From NCBI GenBank assembly GCA_011390635.1, contig JAABSA010000027.1:1-52416 (forward strand): a DNA stretch of 52,416 nt, read 5' to 3'. Below the pieces are notes generated by a model. That model searched no databases, was not told the origin of the DNA, and saw only the letters and a program-made list of their open reading frames with translations. The position numbers and the translations under genes are program-made. The stretch is from Desulfotignum sp. GTDB taxonomy: Bacteria > Desulfobacterota > Desulfobacteria > Desulfobacterales > Desulfobacteraceae. Shown piece after piece: positions 40,756 through 49,337 of this stretch. Numbering within the stretch: position 1 is the stretch's first letter; the number at the start of each line of letters is the position of its first letter.

Positions 40756-42921
40756 ATGGCCAAAGACACCTGTCCGGTTCAGTCCACCCTGCAATATCTG
40801 TCTGAGCGTATTGCATCCGGTGTCCTGACAGACCCCAAGGTGCGGCGGATATGCGAGTCCATCCGGATGCTGGTGGAGGAGATATCACTGGGAGAAGCCG
40901 GTGATGGTCATATGGCCGCCATTGACGACCTGATGACGGAATTTGAAAACAGGACCCCGGATGACGAAGCTGTCAAGACCCGGGATCATCTGAAACAGGT
41001 TCTGTCAGACCACAGAGAAGTGTTTGTCAGTCACATTGAAACCCGGAACTGCCCCTCCCATGACTGCGGTGTCATAGCCCCGTCTCCCTGCCAGATGGCC
41101 TGTCCCGCCGGCATTGATGTACCAACCTACCTGGCGCTGATTGCCGAAGGAAAAGATGACCAGGCCATCGCCGTGATCCGGGAAGACAATCCCCTTCCCT
41201 GGGTCTGCGGCCTGGTGTGCACCAGGCCCTGTGAAATGATGTGCGTCAGGGGGCGTATCGACACCCCTATTTCCATCAAATTTCTCAAGGCTTTTGCCGC
41301 GGAGCGGGCGTTGTCGGACCGGCGGTATATTAATCCAAAACCGGCCCCGCCCAACGGAAAACGGATCTGTGTGGTGGGAGCCGGCCCCGGTGGGCTGTCC
41401 TGCGCCTATTACCTGGCCTTGATGGGATATAAGGTGGATGTGATCGAAGCCCTGCCGTTTGCCGGCGGCATGCTCATGGTGGGCATTCCCCGGTACAGGC
41501 TGCCCCGGGAGGTGATTGACCGGGAAGTGGCCATGATAGAAGATTTGGGGGTGACATTTTCCTTCAACACCCGGTTCGGTAAGGATGTCACCTATGAAGA
41601 CATGAAGGACAGCGGCACGGATGCCTTTTTTCTGGCCATCGGTGCCCACAAAGCATGGGATCTCGGCATCAAAGGGGAAACAGATTTCCCCAAGGTAATT
41701 GATGCCATAAGTTTTTTAAAGAATGTGGCTATAGGGGACCGCCATGCCCCGGGCAAGCATGTGGTGGTCATCGGCGGCGGAAATGTGGCCATTGATGCCG
41801 CCAGAACCAGTCTGCGCCTGGGAGCGGAAAAGGTTACCATTGCATACCGCAGATCCAGAGAACAGATGCCCGCCGATATCGAGGAAGTGGAACAGGCGGA
41901 AGAAGAAGGCATTGCGTTTTCCTTTCTCACCATTCCTACCCAGATTGCAGGCGATGGCGGTATTATCACCGGACTTGCCTGCATCAAGGCAGAACTGATC
42001 GCAAAAAAAGGCACGGACCGCCTGGCACCGGTTCCCATCCTGGGAAAAGAGTTCACCATCCAGGCGGATGCCGTCATATCCGCCATCGGACAGTATGTGG
42101 ATGATACCGGCATGACTGCATTCGATGCCGTGAACTGGACCCGCAGAGGCACCATTGAAGTCAACCATGCCTCAATGGAAACCAGCATGCCAGGGGTATT
42201 TGCAGCAGGGGATGCGGTATCAGGTCCTGCAACGGTCATAGAGGCCATCGGCGGCGGCAAACGGGCGGCCGATGCCATCCACCGTCACCTGACCGGCATG
42301 CCCCAGCCCAGAATGCCCAAGATTCCGGTACGCCGCCGCAAAGTACCCATGATCGAAATGACGGCAGCTGAAAAAATGCGGCTTTCACGGCCGTCCATGC
42401 CCATGCTCAATGTGGACAGAAGAAGAACCACGTTTCAGCAGGTGGAACTGGGGTATGATGAAGCAGCAGTGCGCAAAGAAGCCCGGCGGTGCCTGCGGTG
42501 CGATGTGTGCAGAAGATGTGGCAAATGTGTGGAAATCTGCCGGGACAAAATGGGCATTGACGCCCTGCATCTGGGATACCTGGATTTTGACCACCCGGTG
42601 AAAACCGATTTCCGGATGACAGCGGAAAACTGTATCACCTGCGGGGCATGTGCAGCCAATTGTGAAAACAATGCCATGACCCTGGAAGAAAAAGACGGCA
42701 AGCGCATGCTCAAACTCTGCGGCACCATACTCAACGAGCAGGAGATTCAGACCTGTGATTCCTGCGGGGCAAAACTGCCCTCTGCCCAGTATATGGCCTA
42801 TATTTTGGACAAAACCGCCGACCTGACCCAGAAGGCGGAGCGGCGGCTTTTGTGCACCGACTGCCAGCGCAAGTTGTCAGCCAAAAATCATGTACCGACC
42901 CGGCCGGTCAACCCGGCATAA
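40756..42921 (+). CDS. GltD-like FAD/NAD(P) oxidoreductase with Fe-S and Zn-ribbon ends
   Basis: The 721-residue protein resembles the small subunit of glutamate synthase. A cysteine-rich N-terminal region (CQMACPAGIDVPTY ... CGLVCTRPCEMMC) binds Fe-S clusters. The FAD motif is GAGPGGLSCAYYLA and the NAD(P) motif GGGNVAIDAARTSLRLGA, closing with the GDAVSGPATVIEAIGGGKRAAD segment. A C-terminal extension carries CLRCDVCRRCGKCVEIC and CITCGACAANC, and a probable zinc ribbon (CDSCG ... CTDCQRK). About 110 N-terminal residues of unknown role come first. It is likely to connect NAD(P)H or ferredoxin with the molybdopterin enzyme, perhaps by bifurcation. It is not a glutamate synthase, as no GltB is present. 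Confidence 0.85.
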   Translation: MAKDTCPVQSTLQYLSERIASGVLTDPKVRRICESIRMLVEEISLGEAGDGHMAAIDDLMTEFENRTPDDEAVKTRDHLKQVLSDHREVFVSHIETRNCPSHDCGVIAPSPCQMACPAGIDVPTYLALIAEGKDDQAIAVIREDNPLPWVCGLVCTRPCEMMCVRGRIDTPISIKFLKAFAAERALSDRRYINPKPAPPNGKRICVVGAGPGGLSCAYYLALMGYKVDVIEALPFAGGMLMVGIPRYRLPREVIDREVAMIEDLGVTFSFNTRFGKDVTYEDMKDSGTDAFFLAIGAHKAWDLGIKGETDFPKVIDAISFLKNVAIGDRHAPGKHVVVIGGGNVAIDAARTSLRLGAEKVTIAYRRSREQMPADIEEVEQAEEEGIAFSFLTIPTQIAGDGGIITGLACIKAELIAKKGTDRLAPVPILGKEFTIQADAVISAIGQYVDDTGMTAFDAVNWTRRGTIEVNHASMETSMPGVFAAGDAVSGPATVIEAIGGGKRAADAIHRHLTGMPQPRMPKIPVRRRKVPMIEMTAAEKMRLSRPSMPMLNVDRRRTTFQQVELGYDEAAVRKEARRCLRCDVCRRCGKCVEICRDKMGIDALHLGYLDFDHPVKTDFRMTAENCITCGACAANCENNAMTLEEKDGKRMLKLCGTILNEQEIQTCDSCGAKLPSAQYMAYILDKTADLTQKAERRLLCTDCQRKLSAKNHVPTRPVNPA

Positions 42922-42932
42922 AGGAGGCTGTT

Positions 42933-43154
42933 ATGGTGTTTAAACGCGGCAATCGTGTGGAAGTGTTCCAGGCATCGACAGATGAGGCCTGGGAATCCTA
43001 TATGAATGACTTTATCGGTGCCCACGGGGTGATAACAGACCCTGATTCCTCCATCAATGATCCAGATGACCTCATCGAGGTGAGTCTCCAGGGCAAAGGT
43101 ACCCACCGGCTGCCCCAGGACTGCCTCCGTCTCCTGGATGAAACAACAGGGTGA
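42933..43154 (+). CDS. 73-residue hypothetical protein of the redox operon
   Basis: The small protein starts behind GGAGG, 11 bases after the flavoprotein gene. It reads MVFKRGNRVEVFQASTDEAW, then YMNDFIGAHGVITDPDSSI and ends LPQDCLRLLDETTG. The GVxxD ... EVxLxGxGTHxLPxDCL pattern suggests a small beta-barrel (SH3-like) domain, a guess from the pattern. A maturation or assembly role in the redox complex is possible. I do not recognise a named family. Confidence 0.6.
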   Translation: MVFKRGNRVEVFQASTDEAWESYMNDFIGAHGVITDPDSSINDPDDLIEVSLQGKGTHRLPQDCLRLLDETTG

Positions 43155-43161
43155 AAACGAC

Positions 43162-43920
43162 ATGATTGAAATTACCATCAATAAACAACCCATTACCTGC
43201 ACCGAAGGCCAGACCGTGCTGGAAGCGGCCCGGAGTCACAATATCAGCATCCCCCATCTGTGTTTTCACCCGGCATTGAAACCGTCCGGTGCCTGCCGGG
43301 TCTGCGGTGTGGAAATAACCTCTCCCACCGGCAGACAGACCGTGATGCTCTCTTGTGTGCTGAAAGTAAAACCGGGCCTGGTGGTACTCACCGATTCTCC
43401 CCTGGTCAGATCCCACCGGCAGAAGGCGTTTGTCCGGTTGTTCCGCATGGCACCCCAGGCCCACCGGATACGGGACCTGGCCCACAGATACCGGGTGGAT
43501 CTGCCCCCGGAACCGGACGGGTGCATCAGATGCCGGCTGTGCATACGGGTCTGCCAGGAAATCGTCAAGGTGGGGGCCCTGAAAATGGAAAAAACTGCAG
43601 CCGGCGGACAGGTAGCCAAGGGAGACGGCCAGTGCATCGGCTGCGGTACATGTGCCAATCTGTGCCCCACCAGTGTGATCCAGGTGACGGACCATGACGG
43701 CGTCAGAACGGTTGCCATCCAGGGACGTATGGTGGGGCAACTGCCTCTGGAGCGGTGTGAAGCCTGCGGCCGCATGTATGCCACCGCTGATTTTTTGAAC
43801 CGGGTATCCCATATCAGTCCGGGCCACCCGGACACAAAGGAACACCACAACCTCTGCCCGGCCTGTGTCAAACTCATGTCCACCCGGGCCATGACCGAAA
43901 AAGCACATTTGAAAAAATGA
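43162..43920 (+). CDS. HoxU/NuoG-like [2Fe-2S] and [4Fe-4S] protein
   Basis: The 252-residue protein starts at ATG 43162 (MIEITINKQPITCTEGQTVLEAA). The N-terminal plant-type [2Fe-2S] domain has CFHPALKPSGACRVCGVEI and a later SCVLKV Cys. Next come the His/Cys cluster region of the NuoG/HoxU type and a two-[4Fe-4S] ferredoxin domain (CIRCRLCIRVCQEIV and CIGCGTCANLCPTSV). A C-terminal zinc ribbon (CEACG ... CPACVKLM) resembles the one in the flavoprotein of the same operon. It would link NAD(P)H-side and molybdenum-side electron flow. It overlaps the following gene by four bases. Confidence 0.88.
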   Translation: MIEITINKQPITCTEGQTVLEAARSHNISIPHLCFHPALKPSGACRVCGVEITSPTGRQTVMLSCVLKVKPGLVVLTDSPLVRSHRQKAFVRLFRMAPQAHRIRDLAHRYRVDLPPEPDGCIRCRLCIRVCQEIVKVGALKMEKTAAGGQVAKGDGQCIGCGTCANLCPTSVIQVTDHDGVRTVAIQGRMVGQLPLERCEACGRMYATADFLNRVSHISPGHPDTKEHHNLCPACVKLMSTRAMTEKAHLKK

Positions 43921-44393
43921 ACCGGAAGGTGTGGCACATCAGCCTGATCCCGGCATGTTTGCTGGTACTGCCGACACCGGCCTTTGCGATCCAGCTGCAT
44001 ACCGGCAATGCCGGCATTATTGCCCATCAGATCGGGCATCTGTTTTTTTTGTTTGCCATGGTAGCACTCATGTTCACCATCAACAGCCAGGGACTGATCC
44101 GGCAGAAGGGATGGCGCCAGATTCAATACGGAGCCCTGTTTTTTATCTTCTGGAACCTGGATACCCTGGTGGCCCATTTTCTGGACAACCAGATCGAGGT
44201 GGTGCGTATCGAAACCTTGAGCATCTCAAAAATGGCCATTGTGACCCAGTCCGACTCCCAGCTGCTGGCAGTGATCTACTATTTTCTCAAAATGGATCAC
44301 CTGTGGTGTGTTCCGGCCATGATATTTCTGTTCATGGGTCTGGACAACCTGCTCAAGGCCCAGCGGCAGGGCGGGAAAGGGGCCGGACAATGA
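43917..44393 (+). CDS. membrane protein next to the histidine kinase
   Basis: The 158-residue protein has a signal or anchor sequence (MNRKVWHISLIPACLLVLPTPAFA) and about three further membrane segments, for example HLFFLFAMVALMFTI and QYGALFFIFWNLDTLVAHFL. It shares four bases with both neighbours (ATGA overlaps), so expression is tightly coupled to the kinase. I know no family name. A sensory or accessory role with the kinase is inferred only from position. Confidence 0.6.
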   Translation: MNRKVWHISLIPACLLVLPTPAFAIQLHTGNAGIIAHQIGHLFFLFAMVALMFTINSQGLIRQKGWRQIQYGALFFIFWNLDTLVAHFLDNQIEVVRIETLSISKMAIVTQSDSQLLAVIYYFLKMDHLWCVPAMIFLFMGLDNLLKAQRQGGKGAGQ

Positions 44394-45907
44394 CCGCCAA
44401 TCTGCCCATTCTGCTCGTGGACGTGCTGGGATCCGTGATCATGGTGGTGCTGGGAGTGCTGTCCCTGTTCAAGGCCAAGTCCCTGCGGGACCTTGACCCA
44501 GACAACGTGGTATTCCTTTATTTGATCTGGATCTGTGCCGGCTTCACCATATTTGCGGTATCCCGGTCTTTCAGCCATATCCTGCGCCAGTTTCTGGTCC
44601 TCACCGGCAGCGGAGATATCTGGAGCAGCATCGGTCCTTTCACCGGTGCCGTCAATACCATCACCTTCATGCTGGTGGGTACGGTAACCCTGTTTTTCAA
44701 CCAGAGCTGGCGTATCAATGAAAAAGTGCTCTCCGCCAAACAGAAACATCAGGAAACCAGTGCCAAGCTCCTGGAACTGAACCAGACCCTTGAGCACAAG
44801 GTGGTGGAAAGAACCGAAATGCTCACCAGCTCCGAACACAAGGCCCGCCGAATTTTCGAACACTCCCTGGATACTATTGTGGTCACGGATCCGGCCTTTG
44901 TCATCGCAGAGATCAACCAGGCAGGCGTAGAACTGACCGGGTACAGGAAATCAGATATCCTGGACAATCAAATGGGGCTCAAAGATTTTCTGGCGGTCAG
45001 GTCGGAACGGGAAAAAATTCTGGGACTTCTGGAAACCGATGAATACATCCTGAACGAAGAGGCCGATTTCCTGCGGGCGGACCAATCCTGTGTCCGGGTA
45101 CTCATCACGGGCGGAGTGGATTACGGAGCGTTCGGCTGCGGCAAAACCTTTCATTTCATCATCAAGAACATCAATGATAAAAAACAGATGGAACAGCAGA
45201 TCGCCCAGGCGGACAAGCTGGCGGCCCTGGGTGAGCTGTCAGCCGGGGTGGCCCATGAGATCAACAATCCTCTGGGCATCATTCTGGGGTATACCCAGCT
45301 GATGCTCAAACAGCCGGGAGACCATGAAGAAGATCTGAAAACCATTGAAAAGCATGTAAAAAACTGTAAAATTGTTGTTTCTGACCTGTTGACTTTTGCC
45401 CGGAAAGGGTCCACAAAAATGCAGTCCATTGATGTATGCAAGGTGGTGGATGATGTGATTAATTTTCTGGCCAATCATTCAGATTTCAGGAATGTTGAAG
45501 TGATTCCCCCACAACCGTGTACCCGGCCGTTGACGGTTTTTGGGAATGAACAGGAACTTGCCCAGGTCATCATCAACCTGATGATCAACGCCTGCCACGC
45601 TGTGGAAAAAAAGGGCTGCATCCTGGTGGTAACTGGTCAAGATGACCAGGACCAGATCCTGATAACTATAAAGGACAACGGCACCGGCATTCGGAAAAAG
45701 GATTTTTCCCGGATTTTTGATCCGTTTTTCACCACCAAACCAGTGGGCCAGGGCACCGGCCTCGGACTTTCCGTTGGATACGGCATTATCCGGCGCCACG
45801 GGGGCGATATCACTGTGCGGAACCGAAAAGATAAAGGTGCGGCGTTTACCATCAGCCTGCCCAAAGCCCGATCACCACAAGACACCTTGGACAGAGAGGA
45901 GACCTGA
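44390..45907 (+). CDS. membrane-bound PAS histidine kinase
   Basis: The 505-residue protein has about four N-terminal membrane helices (ILLVDVLGSVIMVVLGVLSLF; VFLYLIWICAGFTIFAVS; TITFMLVGTVTLFF), a coiled segment, then a PAS domain (about 150-265). HisKA has the phospho-acceptor in SAGVAHEINNPLGIILGYTQLML, followed by the ATPase boxes NLMINACHAV, KDNGTGIRKKDF and GQGTGLGLSVGYGI. There is no receiver. It pairs with the response regulator whose ATG overlaps its stop. It presumably senses a signal linked to the redox operon or its permease. Confidence 0.88.
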   Translation: MTANLPILLVDVLGSVIMVVLGVLSLFKAKSLRDLDPDNVVFLYLIWICAGFTIFAVSRSFSHILRQFLVLTGSGDIWSSIGPFTGAVNTITFMLVGTVTLFFNQSWRINEKVLSAKQKHQETSAKLLELNQTLEHKVVERTEMLTSSEHKARRIFEHSLDTIVVTDPAFVIAEINQAGVELTGYRKSDILDNQMGLKDFLAVRSEREKILGLLETDEYILNEEADFLRADQSCVRVLITGGVDYGAFGCGKTFHFIIKNINDKKQMEQQIAQADKLAALGELSAGVAHEINNPLGIILGYTQLMLKQPGDHEEDLKTIEKHVKNCKIVVSDLLTFARKGSTKMQSIDVCKVVDDVINFLANHSDFRNVEVIPPQPCTRPLTVFGNEQELAQVIINLMINACHAVEKKGCILVVTGQDDQDQILITIKDNGTGIRKKDFSRIFDPFFTTKPVGQGTGLGLSVGYGIIRRHGGDITVRNRKDKGAAFTISLPKARSPQDTLDREET

Positions 45908-47298
45908 TGACCGCCCATATCCTGGCAGTGGACGATGAAAAAGACATGACCCGTCTGCTGAAACGCACCCTGGAATCAGAAATTGACTGTACGGTTTCCA
46001 TGGCGTTTTCCGGGGAAATGGCCTTGAATATTTTGGAACAGGGGTCCTGGGATCTGGTGATCTGTGATATCCGCATGCCTGGCATGGACGGGTTTGCGCT
46101 GCTGGAACAGATAAAAAACCGGTATCCGGATCTCACCGTGGTGATGCTCACAGCCTTCGGCAATATCGATTCCGCTGTCACCGCCATTAAAAGCGGGGCC
46201 TATGACTTCATTGCCAAGCCCTTTGAACAGGATGAGATCATATTCAAGATCAGAAAAGCCCTGGAGCGCAGCCGGCTGCTTTTGGAAAACAAGCAGCTGC
46301 TAAAGGCACGGGACAAGGATTTTTCTCCCCTGGTGGGCCGCAGCTCTGCCATGGAAAAAGTATTTGAAAAAATTGCCCTGGTGGCATCTTCTGATGTCAC
46401 CGTGCTTATTACCGGGGAATCAGGAACCGGCAAAGACCTCACCGCCCGGTCCATTCACCGCCGCAGCCAGCGCAGCAAGGCACCGTTCATCCCGGTCAAC
46501 TGCCCCACCATTCCAGAACATATCCTGGAAAGCGAGCTGTTCGGCCACAGAAAAGGGGCCTTTACCAGCGCGTATCAGGACAAAAACGGATTGTTCCAGG
46601 AGGCGGACAAAGGGACCATCTTCCTGGATGAAATCGGGGACATCGGATTGTCCATTCAGACCAAGCTGCTGCGGGTGATCCAGGAAAAAGAGGTGAAGCC
46701 TTTAGGGGATACCAGGGTTCAGAAAGTGGATGTCCGCATCATTGCCTCCACCAACCAGGATCTCAAAGAAAAAATTGCCCGAAAAGAATTCAGAGAGGAT
46801 CTTTTCTACCGCCTGTCAGTCATATCCATCGAACTGCCGCCCCTGCGGGAGCGGATTACCGATATCCCGCTTCTGGCTGATCATCTGGTGGCCAAAAACT
46901 GTGAAAAACTGAACAAACCCTTGAAAACCATTTCCGAAAATGTCATGGACCTGCTCTTGAAACATCCCTGGAAAGGCAATGTCCGGGAACTGGAAAACGT
47001 GCTGGTCCAGGGGATTCTCTATGCAAAAACAGAGGTGATCCGCAGATCCGACATCCCTGTTTCCCCTGTTAGCACCGATGTCGGCCCTGACACCTGCCTG
47101 GATGCCCATATCATGGACATGCCCTACAAAGCAGCCAAAGAGACCATACTGAACCGGTTCAACCATGATTATGTGGGGACACTCCTGTCCATGACCAACG
47201 GCAATATCACCCGGGCAGCCAAACGCTGTGGTCTGGACCGCCAGGCGTTGCAGCAGATCATGAAGCGGTTTGCCATTGACCCGGAAGATTTTCGATAG
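45907..47298 (+). CDS. sigma-54-dependent response regulator (NtrC/AtoC type)
   Basis: The 463-residue protein has a true receiver with DD pair and Asp in LVICDIRMPGMDG, then an AAA+ domain with Walker A GESGTGKD, the sigma-54 loop GAFTSA (variant of GAFTGA), Walker B GTIFLDEIGDI, and a Fis-type C-terminal helix-turn-helix (TRAAKRCGLDRQALQQIMKRF). It is the cognate regulator of the kinase just upstream. Two -24/-12 promoters, before the redox operon and before the permease gene, share an upstream element and are its likely targets. Confidence 0.9.
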   Translation: MTAHILAVDDEKDMTRLLKRTLESEIDCTVSMAFSGEMALNILEQGSWDLVICDIRMPGMDGFALLEQIKNRYPDLTVVMLTAFGNIDSAVTAIKSGAYDFIAKPFEQDEIIFKIRKALERSRLLLENKQLLKARDKDFSPLVGRSSAMEKVFEKIALVASSDVTVLITGESGTGKDLTARSIHRRSQRSKAPFIPVNCPTIPEHILESELFGHRKGAFTSAYQDKNGLFQEADKGTIFLDEIGDIGLSIQTKLLRVIQEKEVKPLGDTRVQKVDVRIIASTNQDLKEKIARKEFREDLFYRLSVISIELPPLRERITDIPLLADHLVAKNCEKLNKPLKTISENVMDLLLKHPWKGNVRELENVLVQGILYAKTEVIRRSDIPVSPVSTDVGPDTCLDAHIMDMPYKAAKETILNRFNHDYVGTLLSMTNGNITRAAKRCGLDRQALQQIMKRFAIDPEDFR

Positions 47299-47450
47299 CG
47301 ATACTGCCAAGCCGATGCCCGGCACCAGTATTGACAGTACTTCCGGTGAATTAGTGCCCTACTCTTCAATTATTGTTAAAAATACAAAGGGCAGCACCCG
47401 GGTTACGGGTTTCCGGCGTTAGAAGCCATATATTTTGTGCAATATAATAC

Positions 47451-47476
47451 ATGCACCGCATATATTTTACTGCACT
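47451..47476 (+). promoter_or_regulatory. 26-bp upstream element, copy B
   Basis: Copy B carries TGCAC, GCATAT, TTTTA and TGCAC in the same order and spacing as copy A (37861-37886), 21 of 26 identical. A further inverted half-site GTGCAATA lies just upstream (47438-47445). It stands about 108 bases before the sigma-54 promoter at 47584. The rest of the 47299-47710 gap holds no gene. Confidence 0.6.
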
Positions 47477-47583
47477 CCCCCTTCCCATAAAAACCATTCC
47501 CTGCCGGCAGCGGCCCGTCATTTTCATAAATAACTCATATAAAACCGGGTAGTTATGGAACAAAAACACGGGCTGCGCAGGTG

Positions 47584-47599
47584 TGGCACCAATATTGCT
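47584..47599 (+). promoter_or_regulatory. sigma-54 promoter of the TauE/SafE permease gene
   Basis: TGGCACCAATATTGCT is a perfect match to TGGCAC-N5-TTGCW (GG 47585-47586, GC 47597-47598). Transcription would begin near 47611, about 100 bases before the ATG. Confidence 0.85.
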
Positions 47600-47710
47600 G
47601 AATATAACCGGCAATGTGAATGTATTAACCCGGCATATAAAAAAATGTGTATTCCGGGTGTAAACAACTAACTCTTATTTTTTATTTGTACCAAACCATA
47701 AGGAGGGAAA

Positions 47711-49024
47711 ATGATGGTGAACCGAACCAGGTTTTATCTTGTAACCGCGCTGATGATTGTATTCTCGTTTGTGGCAGTAGCCATGGCCCAGACAGGATCA
47801 GGCCTGACAACACCGGGCATGCCCGAAAAAATGAAGACAGCCATTGAAGCCAGTCTTCAGGATCCGGAAATGGCTGCAAAAACACAGGAAATTATCAAAC
47901 CTGCAGAGGAACCGGGCTTTTTAGGCATTCCCGGCGCCCCTGATCCCAGCCTGATCATGGGACTTTTATGGGCCATCTGGGTGGGCTGGATCTTTTCCAC
48001 CGTGGGGGCTTTCGGCGGCATCATGGCCGGCGTGGGCCACATCACCATCTTCGGTCTTGCCGACTATGCCAAATCCTTTGGCAAAGGCAATCCTGTGAAC
48101 AATTTAATCACCGACTCCATCCGGGTCTCCAACCAGTGGCTGGTGGGCCTGAGCGGGATGATTTCTTCGTTCAACTACTACCGCATGGGCCGTCTGGTGG
48201 CACCCCTGGGTATCTGCCTGGCCATCGGTGGCGTAGGCGGTTCCTGGCTGATACCGGAACTGACCGCCGGTAAGATTTCCCTGAAGGACTACATCGGGTT
48301 TTTCGGCCTCATTGTTTTTATTCTAGGCGGATTCCTGATTTATGAAATGACCCCGAAGGGTTCTGCCGGAAAAAAACAAGCCAAGGCAGCGGCCCAGGCA
48401 TTTGAAAAAGCAGCCAAAGAAAAAGCCGATACCTCTGAACAAGGTGTTAAAATCATTGAAGGTTCCTGGACCTTCATGTGGGTAGCGGTTGGACTGGTGG
48501 TGTTGTCCGCCCTGTGGATCAACCTGATTCCGGTCCTTAAATGGGTACCCTATATCCTGGTTCTGGCAAGCTGGGCCATGACCTTTATGATCGGCAATAT
48601 CCGGTTCACTTTTTATGGACAGGAATTTGCCTTCAAGGCATATGTTCCTATGATCGGTGGTATTGTAATCGCGGCCCTGGCCTCTTTTCTGGGTGTGGGC
48701 GGCGGTTTTCTCTATGTACCGTTCCTCACTTCCGTTGCTGGACTTCCCATGTTCCTGGTGGCCGGCACCTCAGCCCTGTGCGTGCTGGTGGGCATGATCG
48801 TTTCCATTTTCTCCTACATGGTGGGCAAAGGTGTGGTCATTGCCTGGGGATTCATCGGTGTTGAGCTGATCGGTATTTTCATCGGTTCCATGATCGGTCC
48901 CCGGACCTCCAAATATATCCCGGAAAAAGTGCTGAAGTGGATCTTCATCATTCTTGCCTTTTACGTGGGTATCCGATATACTTCCAAGGGGTTTCTGGGA
49001 TTCAGTCTGCTGCCGCCGTTTTAG
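47711..49024 (+). CDS. TauE/SafE-family permease with long N-terminus
   Basis: The 437-residue protein starts behind AAGGAGGG, with a signal-like segment (MVNRTRFYLVTALMIVFSFVAVAMA) and a short periplasmic stretch. The TauE/SafE membrane domain follows, opening GLLWAIWVGWIFSTVGAFGGIMAGVGHI and ending IGVELIGIFIGSMIGPRTSKYIPEKVLKWIFIILAFYVGIRY. A cytoplasmic insert rich in Lys, Ala and Glu (about 220-245) divides the two halves. Family members move sulfite, sulfoacetate, taurine-related or other sulfonates and organosulfur anions. Its sigma-54 promoter and upstream element match those of the redox operon, so transport and redox step are probably linked. Confidence 0.85.
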   Translation: MMVNRTRFYLVTALMIVFSFVAVAMAQTGSGLTTPGMPEKMKTAIEASLQDPEMAAKTQEIIKPAEEPGFLGIPGAPDPSLIMGLLWAIWVGWIFSTVGAFGGIMAGVGHITIFGLADYAKSFGKGNPVNNLITDSIRVSNQWLVGLSGMISSFNYYRMGRLVAPLGICLAIGGVGGSWLIPELTAGKISLKDYIGFFGLIVFILGGFLIYEMTPKGSAGKKQAKAAAQAFEKAAKEKADTSEQGVKIIEGSWTFMWVAVGLVVLSALWINLIPVLKWVPYILVLASWAMTFMIGNIRFTFYGQEFAFKAYVPMIGGIVIAALASFLGVGGGFLYVPFLTSVAGLPMFLVAGTSALCVLVGMIVSIFSYMVGKGVVIAWGFIGVELIGIFIGSMIGPRTSKYIPEKVLKWIFIILAFYVGIRYTSKGFLGFSLLPPF

Positions 49025-49148
49025 TGGACAGAATGTTGTGTATGCCTTACATCTAAGGGGAAATCCGTGACCCGGTTGCCGTTCCTTATCTGTCTTTTTT
49101 TTAACAGCAGCTGAGGAGTAAGGCACTAAATTGTATAAGGCATGTTTC

Positions 49149-49198
49149 AACGGGTGATCAGGAATCGGCCAATTGAATTCCTGTTCACCCGTTTTTTT
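49149..49198 (+). terminator. rho-independent terminator after the permease gene
   Basis: ACGGGTGATCAGGAAT (49150-49165) pairs with ATTCCTGTTCACCCGT (49177-49192), one T-T mismatch, followed by T7. The remaining part of the gap to 49337 shows no other gene or promoter that I can defend. Confidence 0.8.
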
Positions 49199-49337
49199 GA
49201 TATGAAAATGCAGCCGTCGAGAAAATGCCCGGCATCAAACCAGACACCAGCCCAAATGAGGGGCCTGGAAGTCCACCCCGGGAGCGCCGGGAACAGAATG
49301 GCAAAAACAACTTCACGGGGAATTATATAAAAAACAT

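Noticed and set aside
47350-47400. GTGCCCT ... AGGGCAGCAC pairing after the response regulator as a terminator
   Set aside because: The loop is too large and there is no T-run.
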